57,375 bases of DNA from NCBI GenBank assembly GCA_021287065.1, contig JAJTBE010000175.1, positions 1 through 57,375 of the forward strand, given 5' to 3'. A program made the translations under genes and the position numbers. Under the pieces are notes generated by a model. That model searched no databases, was not told where the DNA came from, and saw only the letters and a program-made list of their open reading frames with translations. Shown piece after piece: positions 54,130 to 57,375 of this stretch. This DNA is from Bacillota bacterium (GTDB taxonomy: Bacteria; Vulcanimicrobiota; JAJTBE01). Position 1 is the stretch's first letter; each line of letters opens with the position of its first letter.

Positions 54130-55509
54130 TTGAAATACACACCACACACCTATACGGATATTGAGCTTATGCTCGGTGCTATCGGTGCTGAGTCCGTGGA
54201 ATCCCTTTTTTCGGATATTCCATCGGAAAAGCAGATTGCATCGCTGGCTATGGCTCCCGGAAAATCCGAATGGGAAGTTAATAAAATTATGAGCCGTCTG
54301 GCTGGAAAAAACCGGTTCAGTTATGATAAACCCGGTTTTCTCGGAGCAGGCGCCTACAGGCATTATTCTCCTGCAGCAGTCGATGCTGTGCTTTCACGGT
54401 CAGAATTTTTCACTGCATACACCCCTTATCAGGCTGAAGCGAGCCAGGGTATCCTTCAGTCGATTTTTGAATATCAAACCATGATTTGCCGCCTTACCGG
54501 TATGGATGTTTCAAACGCATCCCACTACGACGGCGCAACATCATGCGCAGAAGCAGCAGCTCTCGCCATTGCGGAAACAAAACAGAAAGAAGTCCTTTAT
54601 TCTGCCGGACTTCACCCCGAATATGTCCAGGTTCTCAAAACCTACTTCAGAAACGGTGAAATAGCTGTACTTCGCGAAATCCCCCTCGAAGATGGAATTA
54701 CTTCCGTTGATGAACTCAAAAAAATGCTGGGCAAAGAAACTGCAGCGGTTATAGTTCAGAATCCCAACTGCCTCGGTTTTATCGAACAGGCCGAAAAAAT
54801 AAGCGGTATTATTAAAGAACAGAAGCTTAAAGCTCTTTATGTCATCGCTGTAAATGAACCTCATTCACTGGCGATTCTCAAAAATCCCGGAGACTGCGGA
54901 GCAGATATAGCAGTAGGCGAGGGAGCCGGTCTTGGAATCCCCCTTTCATTCGGAGGTCCCTACCTCGGCTTTATGGCTGTAAAGAACAAGCTTATGCGTA
55001 AAATCCCCGGCAGACTTGTAGGACAGACCGTTGACACTGACGGCAATGAAGTTTACTGCCTTACCCTTCAGACAAGGGAACAGCATATCCGCAGGGAAAA
55101 AGCTTCGTCGAATATATGTTCCAACGAAGCCCTCTGTGCACTTGCCGCCACAGTCTATCTCGCCTATGTAGGCAGAAACGGCTTCGCCTCTCTTGCAAAA
55201 CGCTGTATTGAAAAATCCCATTATCTCAGAGACAGGCTTCTCTCGGTCGGATTCAGAACAGCTGCTGATTCTCCCTTCTTCAATGAATTTGCGGTTATCT
55301 GCCCCGACGATCCTGTTAAAATCGAAAGATACCTCAGAGACAAAGGCATTACCCCAGGCTTCAGAGCCAAAATCTGGAAAGATGAGTGGAAAGACTACAT
55401 GGTATTCTGTGCCACAGAACTCAACTCCAAAAAAGAAATCGACGATATGATCGGTTATCTCGAAACCTACTGCAGAGAGGAGGTAAGCTCAGCATGCGCA
55501 ATAAACTGA
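54130..55509 (+). CDS. gcvPA: Glycine dehydrogenase (decarboxylating) subunit 1
   Basis: A 459-residue protein with a TTG start behind GGGAGG. It matches the N-terminal half of P-protein: KYTPHTYTDIELMLGAIG, YRHYSPAAVDAVLSRSEFFTAYTPYQAEASQGILQSIFEYQTMI, DGATSCAEAAALA, and GRLVGQTVDTDGNEVYCLTLQTREQHIRREKASSNICSN. This subunit lacks the PLP lysine and works with subunit 2 as a heterotetramer that decarboxylates glycine in the glycine cleavage system. The T- and H-protein genes are not in the window. The gene overlaps gcvPB by 16 bases. Confidence 0.96.
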   Translation: MKYTPHTYTDIELMLGAIGAESVESLFSDIPSEKQIASLAMAPGKSEWEVNKIMSRLAGKNRFSYDKPGFLGAGAYRHYSPAAVDAVLSRSEFFTAYTPYQAEASQGILQSIFEYQTMICRLTGMDVSNASHYDGATSCAEAAALAIAETKQKEVLYSAGLHPEYVQVLKTYFRNGEIAVLREIPLEDGITSVDELKKMLGKETAAVIVQNPNCLGFIEQAEKISGIIKEQKLKALYVIAVNEPHSLAILKNPGDCGADIAVGEGAGLGIPLSFGGPYLGFMAVKNKLMRKIPGRLVGQTVDTDGNEVYCLTLQTREQHIRREKASSNICSNEALCALAATVYLAYVGRNGFASLAKRCIEKSHYLRDRLLSVGFRTAADSPFFNEFAVICPDDPVKIERYLRDKGITPGFRAKIWKDEWKDYMVFCATELNSKKEIDDMIGYLETYCREEVSSACAIN

Positions 55510-56951
55510 TATTTGAACATGATAAACCCGGAAGCGAAAGTTTCGAAGCTCCCGGACCCGATACACCAATCAGACGGATCGAATCACTTATACCTTCTGA
55601 ATTTCTGGCTTCTGAACCGCCGGATCTTCCTCAGGTCAGCGAACTCGATCTTATGAGGCATTATACACACCTCTCACGCAGAAATTATGGGGTTGACACC
55701 AATTTCTACCCCCTCGGTTCCTGCACAATGAAGTATAATCCCAAAATCAATGAAAAAACCGCAAGATTCCCCGGCTTTTCCGAGATTCACCCCTATTCTC
55801 ACCCCGATGATGTTCAGGGCGCTCTTGAGCTTATGTTTGCTCTTGAAAAAACCCTCTGTGAAATAACCGGTATGGATGCTTTCACACTTCAGCCTGCAGC
55901 AGGAGCACATGGCGAATTTACAGCTCTGCTGATGGTAAAAGCCTATTTTGATTCCCTTGGCGAAGAAGGAAAGAAAAGAACCCGCATTCTTATTCCCGAT
56001 TCAGCCCATGGAACAAACCCTGCAAGCGCAGCACTCGGTGGATTTGAAACCATAGAGATTAAATCCGATGCAAGGGGCAATGTGGATCTTGATTCACTGA
56101 AAGCAGCTCTGGATGAAAGAGCAGCCTGCCTTATGCTCACTATGCCCAACACTCTCGGGCTTTTCGACGAAAATATGGTGGAGATCGAAAAACTGACCCA
56201 TGCCAACGGAACCCTCATGTATATGGACGGTGCAAACCTTAACGCACTTATGGGAAGAGCGAAACCTGCAGAACTCGGTTTTGATGTAATGCATATCAAT
56301 CTTCACAAAACCTTCTCAACCCCCCACGGCGGAGGCGGTCCCGGATCCGGTCCCGTCGGCGTCGGCAAAGTCCTCGAACCTTTCCTGCCCAATCCGAGGG
56401 TTACATTCGAAGACGGCAGATTTATTATGAAAAATTCCCCGAAGTCAATCGGCAGGGTGAAATCCTTCTATGGCAATTTCCTTGTAATGGTAAGAGCCTA
56501 TACTTATATCCTTTCCATCGGCGGAGAGGGAATAAGGGAAGTTTCCGGTATGGCAGTTCTCAATGCAAATTATATGAAGGAAAAACTCAAAGGTCTGTAT
56601 GAACTGAAATACGACCGCCAGTGCCTTCACGAATTTGTCCTTTCCGCCAACCGACAGAAGGAGAGGGGAGTTACAGCTAAGGATATCGGAAAGAGGCTTC
56701 TCGACTACGGTTCCTACGCACCCACAACATATTTCCCCCTGATCGTTGAAGAAGCTCTGATGATTGAGCCTACCGAAACAGAATCAAAAGAGACTCTGGA
56801 TCAGTTTGTTTCCATTATGATAACCATAGATGAAGAATCAAAACTTGATCCGGAAAAGGTAAAAACCGCACCCCACACCACACCGGTTAAACGGGTTGAT
56901 GATGTGGCAGCGGCGAGAAAACCCATTCTGAAATACGAAAAACCCAGATAA
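55494..56951 (+). CDS. gcvPB: Glycine dehydrogenase (decarboxylating) subunit 2
   Basis: The start is the ATG at 55494 (MRNKLIFEHDKPGSES), preceded by AGAGGAGGT; the longer frame from 55386 only shadows gcvPA. The 485-residue protein is the PLP-binding half of P-protein: NYGVDTNFYPLGSCTMKYNPK, QPAAGAHGEFTALLM, PDSAHGTNPASAALGGF and MHINLHKTFSTPHGGGGPG with the PLP lysine near residue 272. Length and motifs are typical. With GcvPA it forms the decarboxylating enzyme of glycine cleavage, or of reductive glycine synthesis in the reverse direction. Confidence 0.97.
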   Translation: MRNKLIFEHDKPGSESFEAPGPDTPIRRIESLIPSEFLASEPPDLPQVSELDLMRHYTHLSRRNYGVDTNFYPLGSCTMKYNPKINEKTARFPGFSEIHPYSHPDDVQGALELMFALEKTLCEITGMDAFTLQPAAGAHGEFTALLMVKAYFDSLGEEGKKRTRILIPDSAHGTNPASAALGGFETIEIKSDARGNVDLDSLKAALDERAACLMLTMPNTLGLFDENMVEIEKLTHANGTLMYMDGANLNALMGRAKPAELGFDVMHINLHKTFSTPHGGGGPGSGPVGVGKVLEPFLPNPRVTFEDGRFIMKNSPKSIGRVKSFYGNFLVMVRAYTYILSIGGEGIREVSGMAVLNANYMKEKLKGLYELKYDRQCLHEFVLSANRQKERGVTAKDIGKRLLDYGSYAPTTYFPLIVEEALMIEPTETESKETLDQFVSIMITIDEESKLDPEKVKTAPHTTPVKRVDDVAAARKPILKYEKPR

Positions 56952-56952
56952 C

Positions 56953-57018
56953 GGGATAAAAGCTATATCAAAACTGCAATGAGGCAGCAAAAAAGCAGTT
57001 TTGGCAGCACAGCTATCC
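56953..57018 (+). repeat. Nested stem downstream of gcvPB
   Basis: CGGGATA pairs with TATCCCG, and inside it CAAAACTGC (56969-56977) pairs with GCAGTTTTG (56995-57003). No T run follows. It lies between the stop codon and the terminator and may stabilise the mRNA end. Confidence 0.5.
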
Positions 57019-57061
57019 CGGAAGAAGTAACAACTCTATCCCGAATCAGATAAAACAACAA

Positions 57062-57097
57062 AAGCAGCCTGTTTTGATAAAAGACGGCTGCTTTTTT
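57062..57097 (+). terminator. Intrinsic terminator of gcvPA-gcvPB
   Basis: An eight-pair stem AAGCAGCC / GGCTGCTT with a 16-base loop is followed by T residues, about 110 bases past the gcvPB stop. Confidence 0.8.
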
Positions 57098-57136
57098 GAT
57101 GTAAGACCGTTTTTCTCATATATTTCCTGAGAAGAG

Positions 57137-57244
57137 GTGTTTTTTGAGGTAACTTTTCTGAAAAAAAGACACGAGTCATCCCAATAGGAAAAACACTCCC
57201 CCCCCGGTGGTGTTTTGAGGAAACTTGTCTAAAAAAAAGACACT
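57137..57244. repeat. Pair of imperfect direct repeats with hairpin potential
   Basis: The units 57137-57172 and 57210-57244 share the pattern GTGTTTT, GAGG, AACTT, TCT, A7-8, GACAC. Each can fold because GTGT at one end pairs with ACAC at the other. Between them AAAACAC pairs with GTGTTTT. No gene is seen from 56952 to the window end. Confidence 0.55.
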
Positions 57245-57320
57245 CACTGCATCCCCTTCAAAAACTACTACCAACCGTCAGTAAACCCAATAACCACAAG
57301 CATCGCAATCGATTGTAGGA

Positions 57321-57356
57321 GGGGTTTGCAACCCCGACGCGGACCCGCAGGTCCGC
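57321..57356. repeat. REP-like double palindrome
   Basis: Two adjacent hairpins: GGGGTT-TGC-AACCCC (57321-57335) and GCGGACC-CGCA-GGTCCGC (57339-57356), just after TTGTAGGA. The GTAGGAGGGGTTTGCAACCCC form resembles the REP-like palindromes spread through many bacterial genomes. Confidence 0.6.
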
Positions 57357-57375
57357 CACACCGCAAACAAAAACC

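Overview
The window reads as chromosomal DNA of a bacterium of moderate-to-low GC content, judged by eye. Exported proteins with lipobox cysteines, PilT ATPases and HD-GYP proteins suggest a double-membraned, motile, probably anaerobic organism. TTG start codons behind strong Shine-Dalgarno sequences are common. I cannot name the phylum from sequence alone; a poorly cultured lineage is possible, but that is a guess. There are no tRNA or rRNA genes, no CRISPR array and no recognisable transposase or phage gene.

Layout. 1-505: 5' part of an unknown membrane-anchored protein, cut by the window edge. 659-7976 (minus): a tight six-gene operon for a membrane complex related to hydrogenase-4/formate hydrogenlyase and complex I. 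Its large subunit lacks the [NiFe] cysteines and its small subunit lacks the proximal-cluster cysteines, so it resembles an energy-converting-hydrogenase-related (Ehr) complex rather than a hydrogenase. 8414-18362: a signalling block. Two response-regulator proteins (HD-GYP and hybrid kinase) lie divergent from an RsbR-RsbS-RsbT-RsbX stressosome module, which feeds a very large hybrid histidine kinase broken by one in-frame TAA. 18380-26238: an exported hydrolase, a SpoU methylase fused to a MarR-like domain, a DUF3795 protein, a lipoprotein methyltransferase, RecQ and a FucP/GluP-type sugar transporter.

26429-29072: a znuACB zinc importer behind a palindrome and an extended -10 promoter. 29057-36425: an unknown polytopic membrane protein, two PilT-type ATPases (the second with altered catalytic boxes), small and Lys-rich proteins, and an FHA-GAF-HD-GYP protein. 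36660-42913: a phosphoesterase, a PEGA-domain protein, a C-terminal processing protease and a receiver-PAS-kinase. 42925-48548 (minus): a pseudouridine synthase, then the heat-shock operon grpE-dnaK-hsp20-dnaJ-hspR, which ends in its own repressor gene and carries a UUCG hairpin between hsp20 and dnaJ. 48918-52893: two TPR proteins and a short-chain reductase. 54130-56951: gcvPA-gcvPB, the split glycine decarboxylase.

The most distinctive non-coding feature is a family of roughly 280-306 bp intergenic elements with terminal inverted repeats and long internal hairpins. One solitary copy (40411-40716) is flanked by a 12-bp direct repeat that looks like a target-site duplication. A cluster of two full and three partial copies fills 52937-53958, and the partial copies break at a shared CGGTCC motif. 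The element resembles a MITE and encodes no transposase.
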